NCBI RefSeq assembly: GCF_030265065.1
Contig: NC_080415.1
Span: 41,086,001 to 41,150,000, forward strand
From: Corythoichthys intestinalis
Lineage: Eukaryota > Chordata > Actinopteri > Syngnathiformes > Syngnathidae
Direction: 5' to 3'
DNA length: 64,000 nucleotides
Position 1 is the stretch's first letter, and every line of letters begins with the position of its first letter. Position numbers and translations under genes: made by a program. The notes under the pieces were generated by a model, which made no database searches, was not told where the DNA came from, and worked only from the letters and a program-made list of their open reading frames with translations. Positions 1-11,291 of the stretch are shown here, one piece after another.

Positions 1-779
1 AATGAATGGGATAGTTTTTGGCAAATTTCCGAGGAAGCGTAATTTTTTTCCAAATTCTGTATACAACTTTTATGCCCCTCACCGTCCCGGAATTTTTGAT
101 GCCCAAATTATGTGATTTGGTCAAAAATTGTAGGACTAGATACATTTTGAAACTTTTTTTTTTTTCACGGAAAATTGCCGTTTACGGACGAACGGAAAAT
201 TTTTCGGGGCCATTTGTAAAGTTTCCTGTGTCACGCGAAAATTCCGGTCGTGCCGATACTTGAACGGTGCCGATCGGTCTAACGGTTCGGGCTGTGAAGC
301 GCGCGTTTTTTTTCCATTCAAAATGAATAGGAAAGTTTTTGGCAAATTTCCGGGGAACCGTAAATTTTTGCCAAATTCTGTATACAACTTTTATGCCCCT
401 CACCGTCCCGGAATTTTTGATGCCCAAATTATGTGATTTGGTCAAAAATTGTAGGACTAGATACATTTTGAAACTTTTTTTATTTTTCGGAAAATTGCCG
501 TTTACGGGCGAACGGAAAATTTTTCGTGGCGGTTTGAAAAATTCCCATCGTCACGCGAAAATTCCGGTCGTGCCGATACTTGAACTGTGCCGATCGGTGC
601 TACGGTTTGGGCTGTGCGTTGGCTCAAAAAAACGCGGAGAATAAGATGAATAAATAATAAGTACAACTAGAAACTGCAATTTCGGGAGAAATTACACACC
701 TTGGTCTTTCCTCTGTGGAGGTACAGATCTTAGCCCCACTCAGGTCTATCAATAGAATGGATCATAATGCCAGTCATTG

Positions 780-2225
780 GCACAAAACAAAGTAAAAGCC
801 ATTAGAAATGAATGGGAGAATTGGACGTCCATGGACGTCAATGGCGGTACCTTTCATAATTGTTAATGGAATCGGGGAAGTTTGGGGGACACGTCCTAAT
901 GATATCTAGTCATTTTCTGTTGATTTGGGAAAAAAAAAAAAAATTCCCATTGAAAATGAATGGGAAAATTTTTGGACGTCCATGGACGTCAATGGTATCA
1001 ACTTAAATAAGCGTCAATGGAATCCAAGTACATTGGCATCAATAAAATGAACAAACATGAAGAAATGCCATTGGAAATGAATGGGAAGTTTGGACGTCCA
1101 TGAACGTCAATGGCATCACCCTCCATAAAAGGCAATGCAATCGGGGACATTTGGGGGACACGTCCTAATGATATCTAGTCATTTTCTGTTGATTTGGGGA
1201 AAAAAAAAAAATCCCATTGAAAATGAATGGGAAAAATTTTGGACGTCCATGGACGTCAATGGTATCAACTTACATAAGCGTCAATGGAATCCAAGTACAT
1301 TGGCATCAATAGAATGAACAAACATGAAGAAATGCCTTTGGAAATGAATGGGAAGTTTGGACGTCCATGGACGTCAATGGCATCACCCCCCATAAGCGGC
1401 AATGCAATCGGGGACATTTGGGGGACACGTCCTAATGATATCTAGTCATTTTCTGTTGATTTGGGGAAAAAAAAAAATTTGCCATTGAAAATGAATGGGA
1501 AAAATTTTGGACGTCCATGGACGTCAATGGTATCAACTTACATAAGCGTCAATGGAATCCAAGTACATTGGCATCAATAGAATGAACAAACATGAAGAAA
1601 TGCCATTGGAATAAATGGGAAGTTTGGACGTCCCTGGACGTCAATGGCATCACCCTCCATAAGCAGCAATGCGATCGGGGACATTTGGGGGACACGTCCT
1701 ATTGATATCTAGTCATTTTCTGTTGATTTGGGGAAAAAAAAAAATTTCCCATTGAAAATGAATGGGTAAAATTTTGGACGTCCATGGACGTCAATGGCAG
1801 CACCCCCCATAAGCGTCAATGGAGTTGGGGACGTTTGGGGTATACGTCCTATTGATATCTGGTCATTTTCTGTTGATTTGGAGAAATGTAGTTTTTTCCC
1901 CATTGAAAATGAATGGGAAAAATTTTGGACGTCCATGTAAGTCAATGGCGGCACCCTTCATAAGCGTCAATGGAATTGGGGAAGTTTGGGGGACACGTCC
2001 TATTGATATCTGGTCATTTTCTGTTGATTTGGGGTAATTTTGTTTTTTCCCCATTGAAAATGAATTGGAAAATTTTTGGACGTCCATGGCAGTCAATGGC
2101 ATCGACATCCATATAATCAATTGAATCCAAGTACATTGGCATCAGTAGATTCGACATGCATGGCCGTCAATGGCATCAATGCAATGTAAATTCCATTGGA
2201 AATCCCATTGGAAGTGAATGGGACT
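780..2225. repeat. satellite module B array, first block
   Basis: Tandem subunits of about 267 bp, each with two halves: one carries an ATTTTCTGTTGATTTGG word followed by a poly-A run and CCCATTGAAAATGAATGGG, the other carries the GGACGTCC / GACGTCAATGG pair. The last two subunits (about 1750-2100) are a variant form ending in GGCATCGACATCC. Similarity between subunits is high enough to read by eye. Confidence 0.85.
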
Positions 2226-3014
2226 TTTCCCATTCGAAATGAATGGGATAGTTTTTGGCAAATTTCCGAGGAAGCGTAATTTTTTTCCAAATTCTGTATA
2301 CAACTTTTATGCCCCTCACCGTCCCGGAATTTTTGATGCCCAAATTATGTGATTTGGTCAAAAATTGTAGGACTAGATACATTTTGAAACTTTTTTTTTT
2401 TTCACGGAAAATTGCCGTTTACGGACGAACGGAAAAATTTTCGGGGCCATTTGTAAAGTTTCCTGTGTCACGCGAAAATTCCGGTCGTGCCGATACTTGA
2501 ACGGTGCCGATCGGTCTAACGGTTCGGGCTGTGAAGCGCGCGTTTTTTTTCCATTCAAAATGAATAGGAAAGTTTTTGGCAAATTTCCGGGGAACCGTAA
2601 ATTTTTGCCAAATTCTGTATACAACTTTTATGCCCCTCACCGTCCCGGAATTTTTGATGCCCAAATTATGTGATTTGGTCAAAAATTGTAGGACTAGATA
2701 CATTTTGAAACTTTTTTTATTTTTCGGAAAATTGCCGTTTACGGGCGAACGGAAAATTTTTCGTGGCGGTTTGAAAAATTCCCATCGTCACGCGAAAAAT
2801 CCGGTCGTGCCGATACTTCAACGGTGCCGATCGGTGCTACGGTTTGGGCTGTGCGTTGGCTCAAAAAAACGCGGAGAATTATTGAATAATAATAATAACT
2901 AGAAACTGCAATTTCGGGAGAAATTACACACCTTGGTCTTTCCTCTGTGGAGATACAAATCTTAGCCCCACTCAGGTCTATCAATAGAATGGACCATAAT
3001 GCCAGTCATTGGCA

Positions 3015-4990
3015 CTAAACAAAGTTAAAGCCATTAGAAAAGATTGGGAGAATTGGACGTCCATGTCCGTCAATGGCAGCACCCTCCATAATTGTTAATG
3101 GAATCGGGGAAGTTTGGGGGACACGTCCTATTGATATGTAGTCATTTTCTGTTGATTTGGGAAAAAAAAAAAAATTCCCATTGAAAATGAATGGGAAAAA
3201 TTTTGGACGTCCATGGACGTCAATGGTATCAACTTACATAAGCGTCAATGGAATCCAAGTACATTGGCATCAATAAAATGAACAAACATGAAGAAATGCC
3301 ATTGGAAATGAATGGGAAGTTTGGACGTCCATGAACGTCAATGGCATCACCCTCCATAAGCGGCAATGCAATCGGGGACATTTGGGGGACACGTCCTAAT
3401 GATATCTAGTCATTTTCTGTTGATTTGGGGAAAAAAAAAAAATCCCATTGAAAATGAATGGGAAAAATTTTGGACGTCCATGGACGTCAATGGTATCAAC
3501 TTACATAAGCGTCAATGGAATCCAAGTACATTGGCATCAATAGAATGAACAAACATGAAGAAATGCCTTTGGAAATGAATGGGAAGTTTGGACGTCCATG
3601 GACGTCTATGGCATCACCCCCCATAAGCGGCAATGCAATCGGGGACATTTGGGGGACACGTCCTAATGATATCTAGTCATTTTCTGTTGATTTGAGGAAA
3701 AAAAAAAATTTCCCATTGAAAATGAATGGGAAAAATTTTGGACGTCCATGGACGTCAATGGTATCAACTTACATAAGCGTCAATGGAATCCAAGTACATT
3801 GGCATCAATAGAATGAACAAACATGAAGAAATGCCATTGGAAATTAATGGGAAGTTTGGACGTCCGTGGACGTCAATGGCATCACCCTCCATAAGCAGCA
3901 ATGCAATCGGGCACATTTGGGGGAAACGTCCTATTGATATCTAGTCATTTTCTGTTGATTTGGGGAAAAAAAAAAAAATTCCCATTGAAAATGAATGGGA
4001 AAAATTTTGGACGTCCATGGACGTCAATGGTATCAACTTACATAAGCGTCAATGGAATCCAAGTACATTGGCATCAATAGAATGAACAAACATGAAGAAA
4101 TGCCATTGGAAATAAATGGGAAGTTTGGACGTCCATGAACGTCAATGGCATCACCCTCCGTAAGCGGCAATGCAATCGGGGACATTTGGGGGACACGTCC
4201 TAATGATATCCAGTCATTTTCTGTTGATTTGGGGAAAAAAAAAAAAATTCCCATTGAAAATGAATGGGAAAAATTTTGGACGTCCATGGACGTCAATGGT
4301 ATCAACTTACATAAGCGTCAATGGAATCCAAGTACTTTGGCATCAATAGAATGAACAAACATGAAGAAATGCCATTGGAAATGAATGGAAATTTTGGACG
4401 TCCATGGACGTCAATGGCATCACCCTCCATAAGCGGCAATGCAATCGGGGACATTTGGGGGACACGTCCTAATGATATCTAGTCATTTTTTGTTGATTTT
4501 GGGGGAAAAAAAAAAATTCCCATTGAAAATGAATGGGTAAAATTTTGGACGTCCATGGACGTCAATGGCAGCACCCCCCATAAGCGTCAATGGAGTTGGG
4601 GACGTTTGGGGTATACGTCCTATTGATATCTGGTCATTTTCTGTTGATTTGGAGAAATGTAGTTTTTTCCCCATTGAAAATGAATGGGAAAAATTTTGGA
4701 CGTCCATGTCCGTCAATGGCGGCACCCTTCATAAGCGTCAATGGAATTGGGGAAGTTTGGGGGACACGTCCTATTGATATCTGGTCATTTTCTGTTGATT
4801 TGGGGTAATTTTGTTTTTTCCCCATTGAAAATGAATTGGAAAAATTTTGGACGTCCATGGCAGTCAATGGCATCGACATCCATATAATCAATTGAATCCA
4901 AGTACATTGGCATCAGTAGATTCGACATGCATGGCCGTCAATGGCATCAATGCAATGTAAATTCCATTGGAAATCCCATTGGAAGTGAAT
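3015..4990. repeat. satellite module B array, second and longest block
   Basis: Same subunits as the first block but about 534 bp longer, which equals two extra subunits. The variant subunits that end the block are again the last ones, so the extra copies were gained inside the block, as expected for unequal exchange in a satellite. Confidence 0.85.
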
Positions 4991-5784
4991 GGGACTTTTC
5001 CCATTCGAAATGAATGGGATAGTTTTTGGCAAATTTCCGAGGAAGCGTAATTTTTTTCCAAATTCTGTATACAACTTTTATGCCCCTCACCGTCCCGGAA
5101 TTTTTGATGCCCAAATTATGTGATTTGGTCAAAAATTGTAGGACTAGATACATTTTGAAACTTTTTTTTTTTTCACGGAAAATTGCAGTTTACGGACGAA
5201 CGGAAAAATTTTCGGGGCCATTTGTAAAGTTTCCTGTGTCACGCGAAAATTCCGGTCGTGCCGATACTTGAACGGTGCCGATCGGTCTAACGGTTCGGGC
5301 TGTGAAGCGCGCGTTTTTTTTCCATTCAAAATGAATAGGAAAGTTTTTGGCAAATTTCCGGGGAACCGTAAATTTTTGCCAAATTCTGTATACAACTTTT
5401 ATGCCCCTCACCGTCCCGGAATTTTTGATGCCCAAATTATGTGATTTGGTCAAAAATTGTAGGACTAGATACATTTTGAAACTTTTTTTATTTTTCGGAA
5501 AATTGCCGTTTACGGGCGAACGGAAAATTTTTCGTGGCGGTTTGAAAAATTCCCATCGTCACGCGAAAAATCCGGTCGTGCCGATACTTCAACGGTGCCG
5601 ATCGGTGCTACGGTTTGGGCTGTGCGTTGGCTCAAAAAAACGCGGAGAATTATTGAATAATAATAATAATAACTAGAAACTGCAATTTCGGGAGAAATTA
5701 CACACCTTGGTCTTTCCTCTGTGGAGATACAGATCTTAGCCCCACTCAGGTCTATCAATAGAATGGACCATAATGCCAGTCAAT

Positions 5785-7225
5785 GGCACTAAACAAAGTA
5801 AAAGCCATGAGAAAAGATTGGGAGAATTGGACGTCCATGTCCGTCAATGGCAGCACCCTCCATAATTGTTAATGGAATCGGGGAAGTTTGGGGGACACGT
5901 TCTATTGATATCTAGTCATTTTCTGTTGATTTGGGGAAAAAAAAAAAATTTCCCATTGAAAATGAATGGGAAAAATTTTGGACGTCCATGGACGTCAATG
6001 GTATCAACTTACATAAGCGTCAATGGAATCCAAGTACATTGGCATCAATAAAATGAACAAACATGAAGAAATGCCATTGGAAATGAATGGGAAGTTTGGA
6101 CGTCCATGAACGTCAATGGCATCACCCTCCATAAGCGGCAATGCAATCGGGGACATTTGGGGGACACGTCCTAATGATATCTAGTCATTTTCTGTTGATT
6201 TGGGAAAAAAAAAAAAATCCCATTGAAAATGAATGGGAAAAATTTTGGACGTCCATGGACGTCAATGGTATCAACTTACATAAGCGTCAATGGAATCCAA
6301 GTACATTGGCATCAATAGAATGAACAAACATGAAGAAATGCCTTTGGAAATGAATGGGAAGTTTGGACGTCCATGGACGTCAATGGCATCACCCCCCATA
6401 AGCGGCAATGCAATCGGGGACATTTGGGGGACACGTCCTAATGATATCTAGTCATTTTCTGTTGATTTGGGGAAAAAAAAAAATTTCCCATTGAAAATGA
6501 ATGGGAAAAATTTTGGACGTCCATGGACGTCAATGGTATCAACTTACATAAGCGTCAATGGAATCCAAGTACATTGGCATCAATAGAATGAACAAACATG
6601 AAGAAATGCCATTGGAAATGAATGGGAAGTTTGGACGTCCCTGGACGTCAATGGCATCACCCTCCATAAGCAGCAATGCAATCGGGGACATTTGGGGGAC
6701 AGGTCCTATTGATATCTAGTCATTTTCTGTTGATTTGGGGAAAAAAAAAAATTTCCCATTGAAAATGAATGGGTAAAATTTTGGACGTCCATGGACGTCA
6801 ATGGCAGCACCCCCCATAAGCGTCAATGGAATTGGGGACGTTTGGGATATACGTCCTATTGATATCTGGTCATTTTCTGTTGATTTGGAGAAATGTAGTT
6901 TTTTCCCCATTGAAAATGAATGGGAAAAATTTTGGACGTCCATGGAAGTCAATGGCGGCACCCTTCATAAGCGTCAATGGAATTGGGGAAGTTTGGGGGA
7001 CACGTCCTATTGATATCTGGTCATTTTCTGTTGATTTGGGGAAATTTTGTTTTTTCCCCATTGAAAATGAATGGGAAAAATTTTGGACGTCCATGGCCGT
7101 CAATGGCATCGACATTCATATAGTCAATTGAATCCAAGTACATTGGCATCAGTAGATTCGACATGCATGGCCGTCAATGGCATCAATGCAATGTAAATTC
7201 CATTGGAAATCCCATTGGAAGTGAA
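5785..7225. repeat. satellite module B array, third block
   Basis: Returns to the shorter subunit count of the first block, with the same closing variant subunits before the next module A. Confidence 0.83.
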
Positions 7226-7908
7226 TGGGACTTTTCCCATTCGAAATGAATGGGATAGTTTTTGGCAAATTTCCGAGGAAGCGTAATTTTTTTCCAAATT
7301 CTGTATACAACTTTTATGCCCCTCACCGTCCCGGAATTTTTGATGCCCAAATTATGTGATTTGGTCAAAAATTGTAGGACTAGATACATTTTGAAACTTT
7401 TTTTTTTTTCACGGAAAATTGCCGTTTACGGACGAACGGAAAAATTTTCGGGGCCATTTGTAAAGTTTCCTGTGTCACGCGAAAATTCCGGTCGTGCCGA
7501 TACTTGAACGGTGCCGATCGGTCTAACGGTTCGGGCTGTGAAGCGCGCGTTTTTTTTCCATTCAAAATGAATAGGAAAGTTTTTGGCAAATTTCCGGGGA
7601 ACCGTAAATTTTTGCCAAATTCTGTATACAACTTTTATGCCCCTCACCGTCCCGGAATTTTTGATGCCCAAATTATGTGATTTGGTCAAAAATTGTAGGA
7701 CTAGATACATTTTGAAACTTTTTTTGTTTTTCGGAAAATTGCCGTTTACGGGCGAACGGAAAATTTTTCGTGGCGGTTTGAAAAATTCCCATCGTCACGC
7801 GAAAATTCCGGTCGTGCCGATACTTGAACTGTGCCGATCGGTGCTACGGTTTGGGCTGTGCGTTGGCTCAAAAAAACGCGGAGAATAAGATGAATAAATA
7901 ATAAGTAC

Positions 7909-8186
7909 AATAAAGTTGCACAATAACAATACCTTGTTCTTTCTTTCAGAAAGACCAAGGTAATAAAGTTGCACAACAACATAACCTTGTTCTTTCCTTC
8001 AGAAAGACCAAGGTAATAAAGTTGCACAATAACAATACCTTGTTCTTTCTTTCAGAAAGACCAAGGTAATAAAGTTGCACAATAACAATACCTTGTTCTT
8101 TCTTTCAGAAAGACCAAGGTAAATAATAAGTACAATAAAGTTGCACAATAACAATACCTTGTTCTTTCTTTCAGAAAGACCAAGGT
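7909..8186. repeat. 53-bp tandem repeat, five copies, each a hairpin
   Basis: Copies begin at 7909, 7962, 8015, 8068 and, after a 13-bp interruption that repeats the AATAATAAGTAC word of the satellite edge, near 8133. Each copy ends in an imperfect palindrome: ACCTTGTTCTTTC is followed, a few bases later, by its near complement GAAAGACCAAGGT. The block abuts the last satellite module A directly. Confidence 0.85.
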
Positions 8187-8469
8187 AATAATGAAAACCT
8201 GAAATTATGGCTTTTAGTTTTGGCCACCCCAAGATTTTGAGTGGCCCCATCTGGCCACCCCTATGAAAAATTTCTGGAGGCGCCACTGTATTTTACCGTC
8301 CTGCGTCTTGACTGGCTTTTCCAATTTCGTTGTTTGCTCGGCTTGCAATGACAACAAAGAAATTGAAATGGAGTTGAAAAGTTGCTACCGTCCCTATTCA
8401 AACCTACGCCCTTGCTCCCAAGAGACGGATCGTTCCTTTTTTCTTTTTTTCTTTTTTTTTTTCAACCAT

Positions 8470-8640
8470 GTCGATGACGTCACGTGCGTCACTCAATTCC
8501 TGTTCGATTGACGTCGACGTGACCCCTCTGGTCTGCAGAGGGCGTCCTACGTCGTTTCTTCTCTATTGTGCACGAAGAAGAAGAAGGAAAAAGCACAAGC
8601 AGCTCTAACCGATTTCTTCCGCCGCAGTGCAGTCGAGGTA
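8470..8640 (+). promoter_or_regulatory. candidate promoter and noncoding first exon of atad1
   Basis: GATGACGTCACGTG at 8473-8486 combines a full CRE (TGACGTCA) with an overlapping E-box (CACGTG); a further TGACGTCGACGTGAC word follows at about 8510. A purine-rich stretch then ends in GTCGAG followed by GTAAAT at about 8637, a plausible splice donor. A possible acceptor (TTTCTCGGCAG) lies at about 11219, 73 bp before the atad1 start codon. Assignment to atad1 rests only on orientation and position. Confidence 0.4.
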
Positions 8641-9170
8641 AATATCGAGGTGTATGTTTTTTGGGGACAGTTTACCATAGGAGTTAAAACGGTCGTCGTG
8701 TTTTGGTCGGTCGCCGCGTGAGCCGGCAGCTACCGTGTTTTGGCCTCGCATTTCCACTTGACCGGGAGGTCAACCCGAGGCTAAGGCTAATGCTAGCTGT
8801 CGTGCACTTTCGCTTTTGGAAAGAAGACAACGAAACGGAAAATGTGGCAAATGAATGAAAAGCGGATGGATAGACACGCTCCGTGTACTCAATCTACTCG
8901 CAGTCAATCATTTTCTGTTTCGGTGGCATCCGTACGACATTTGACAGCCGAAGTTACACCGTGGAATTTCAGCTCGTTATGTTTACATGCACAGGGGCAG
9001 AAGGTAGAATAGAACAACGCCTTTATTGTCATTACACAAAGCTGAGCACAGATTAAATCCAGACTTGATACCGTCCCGTCCCGTCCCGTCCCGTCCCTTT
9101 TTATAGCAGTAAACTTGATCTAGCCAAAGCCTAAAGAGATCTGACGAGACCGGTGTTGTACCCAAATCTG

Positions 9171-10990
9171 CGATCCGTCAGAATCTGTGACGAAGGAGGG
9201 CGATGTTGCCAACAGCAAGGACGAAGAGGAATCGAAGAAGACCACTTACGCTAGCGGCGTGAACTGTCATTTGCTACGTAAACGAGGTTCAGTTGCTCCA
9301 AGTTGCGCATGCTTATTTGCCCTTTCACGGTACTAACGTCGTGACAGCGTTATTAAGAATATTGAAGCGGGATGCGATGCTAAGAGTCTTAGCTGTTAGC
9401 TAGTAGCTCTGCTGCACTCCTGTGCACTCTCTAAATGAGCCGGAACGCGCGCGGCTCTTAAATGTCTGTGTCACGTGACTGACGTAGCCGGTAACGCGCA
9501 CGGCCGAATGGACACTCAAGTACGGTGGGTGAATTATGACATACAAAGGGTCACCACAATATGCTTTTAAAATGTTTCATGTGAATTTTTCGACATTGTG
9601 AACTAGTCCGCTGTAATAAATTGCTATTATTCTTCATCATGACGAGGTTATTATGTAAATATCCCATTAAATAAATGACGTATGGCTTTTGATCTGGTGA
9701 AAATGTGCGCTTTTTCTAAATTAGGTACCGTACTGTATTTGTGATATTATGGAATGCTCCGCTCTTATGAATGACTTTCATTATTTGAACTTATGACTCT
9801 TCCACACATGCACTCCCAATTTGAAATGTATAAGGACAATGCCGTAGTCAGTGATTGATCTCGCTGTATTTTCCTTATGCTCTTGCCCAGCCCACCAAAG
9901 ACAAATCCTTACTCATCTGACATTCCTTTACCGTCATCTGAATACGTATTTCCTCAAAACGACCTCCAGAAACTATATTTTTATGGTCACGGTCTCTGGT
10001 AGGTGCAGAAATTGTGATCCTCCTCTATTGTGTCTAAAATCAATCAAGTCAGCGCTAAGGATCTTTGCTGATTTTTGGAGCCCACCCCATACTACATCTC
10101 CGCTCAATGTACATTTTGCCTTAAGGGTGACTTGACTGATTTTAGACACAATACAGCAGGATCACAATTTCTGATGCTGACCATTTCTGTCAGCCACATC
10201 TGCACCTATCGGAATATGTCACGATGAAATGTACAGACTCTGGGGGTCCACTTGTAGTAGGGGGGAGTAGGGATGGTGGGACTTGATTGTTCTTAGACAC
10301 AGTAGAGGAGTATCGCCATTTCCCACAGCCACATCTGCGAACTAACAATATATTATCTGGAGGTCCTTTTGAGGAAATAAGCGTTCAAATGACGATAAGG
10401 GGATGTCGTCTAAATAAGGAATTGCCTTCGATGGGCTGGGAAATAGCACAAGGAAAATACAGCAAAATCACAGCGCATTTCTATCAGTGTCCTTATACAT
10501 TGAAAATTGTGTAAGGAAGAGTAATACATTCATAGAATCAGTCATTTATTAGTGCGGATCATTTCATAATCTCCAAAATGCAATACAGTAATGTCATTTC
10601 ACAACGTCAAAAGTCATACAATAAATGTCATTCATTGAATGGGATATTTACACAATAACCTCGTTAGGAAGAAGAAAAATAGGAATTTATTGCAGCTTAC
10701 TATTTCACAATATCAAACGTAATCTGTTCAAGCAGAAATGTTCCAAACGTCAAAAATTCATAATACGTGTGATTTTTTGGAAGCAGACATTTTCACATCA
10801 ATCCCCGTCATGATTAAATATCATGACGTTTATTCGGTGAAAGGGAAAATAAGCCTCGGCAACAGCCAGCGTATAGCCTCATTTACGTAGCAAGTGGCAG
10901 TTTACGCCGTTAGCGCAAGTGGCCTTCTTCGATTCTTCGTCGTCGTTGCTGTTGGCAACATCGCCCTGACGGATGGCAGATTTCGCTACA
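9171..10990. repeat. 1.8-kb imperfect inverted repeat (foldback)
   Basis: The two halves are reverse complements over most of their length. Readable pairs include TACGTAGCAAATGACAGTT (left arm, reverse complement of about 9270-9288) against TACGTAGCAAGTGGCAGTT at 10885; the word GTTGGCAACATCGCCCT near 10950 against 9200; AATATCCCATT at 9658 against AATGGGATAT at 10637; and AAATTGTGATCC at 10008 against GGATCACAATTT at 10159. Left-arm sequence around 9370-9540 has no partner. The centre (about 10030-10290) holds extra copies of TTAGACACAATA-type words, so smaller hairpins nest inside the large one. No coding sequence is visible. A foldback DNA element or a rearranged duplicate pair are both possible. 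Confidence 0.75.
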
Positions 10991-11291
10991 ATGCCGGAAA
11001 AGTAAGGGGTTTTTTGCAGAACACCGCTCGCTTCGCACGAGCGAGTGACAGTTCAGAGCTCGTGGCTTTCAATCCGCATACTCTATCCGGCCGCGTGGCA
11101 TCCTTCCCACATTGGGGGAAACGCGGCCGAACGAAGCGGCGTTCCAAAATGAAAGCGCTTTTCGGATTTACGGTATCGGTCGGGACAGAAAACCGACACG
11201 TGCCGGATTTCTCGGCAGCATTTCCCGACGTCGGTCGGGCGGCGAGCGCGTCCGCGGAAGGAAACGCGACTCGGCTTTGAGCCGCGTCGGG

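Larger units (their letters stand above)
1..7905. repeat. higher-order satellite array
   Basis: The whole stretch is made of two alternating modules. Module A (about 650 bp) is two diverged copies, about 321 bp apart, of a block containing the words CACCGTCCCGGAATTTTTG and ATGTGATTTGGTC; it occurs near 1-650, 2230-2890, 5000-5665 and 7240-7900. Module B is a run of about 267-bp subunits, each rich in GGACGTCC and GACGTCAATGG. Equivalent points of module A lie at 18, 2255, 5026 and 7262, so successive units are 2237, 2771 and 2236 bp long. The many short open frames here (80-100 codons, repeated in register) are by-products of the repetition and I do not regard them as genes. The array continues past the left edge. 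Confidence 0.93.

Noticed and set aside
18-7888. Families of 80-109-codon frames repeated across the satellite (starting MANFRG, MYTEFG, MYLVLQ and others)
   Set aside because: They occur in several overlapping frames on both strands in register with the repeat unit, most start at non-ATG codons, and none resembles a protein family.
7909-8186. CRISPR-like array
   Set aside because: Repeats are directly adjacent without unique spacers, and the DNA is eukaryotic.
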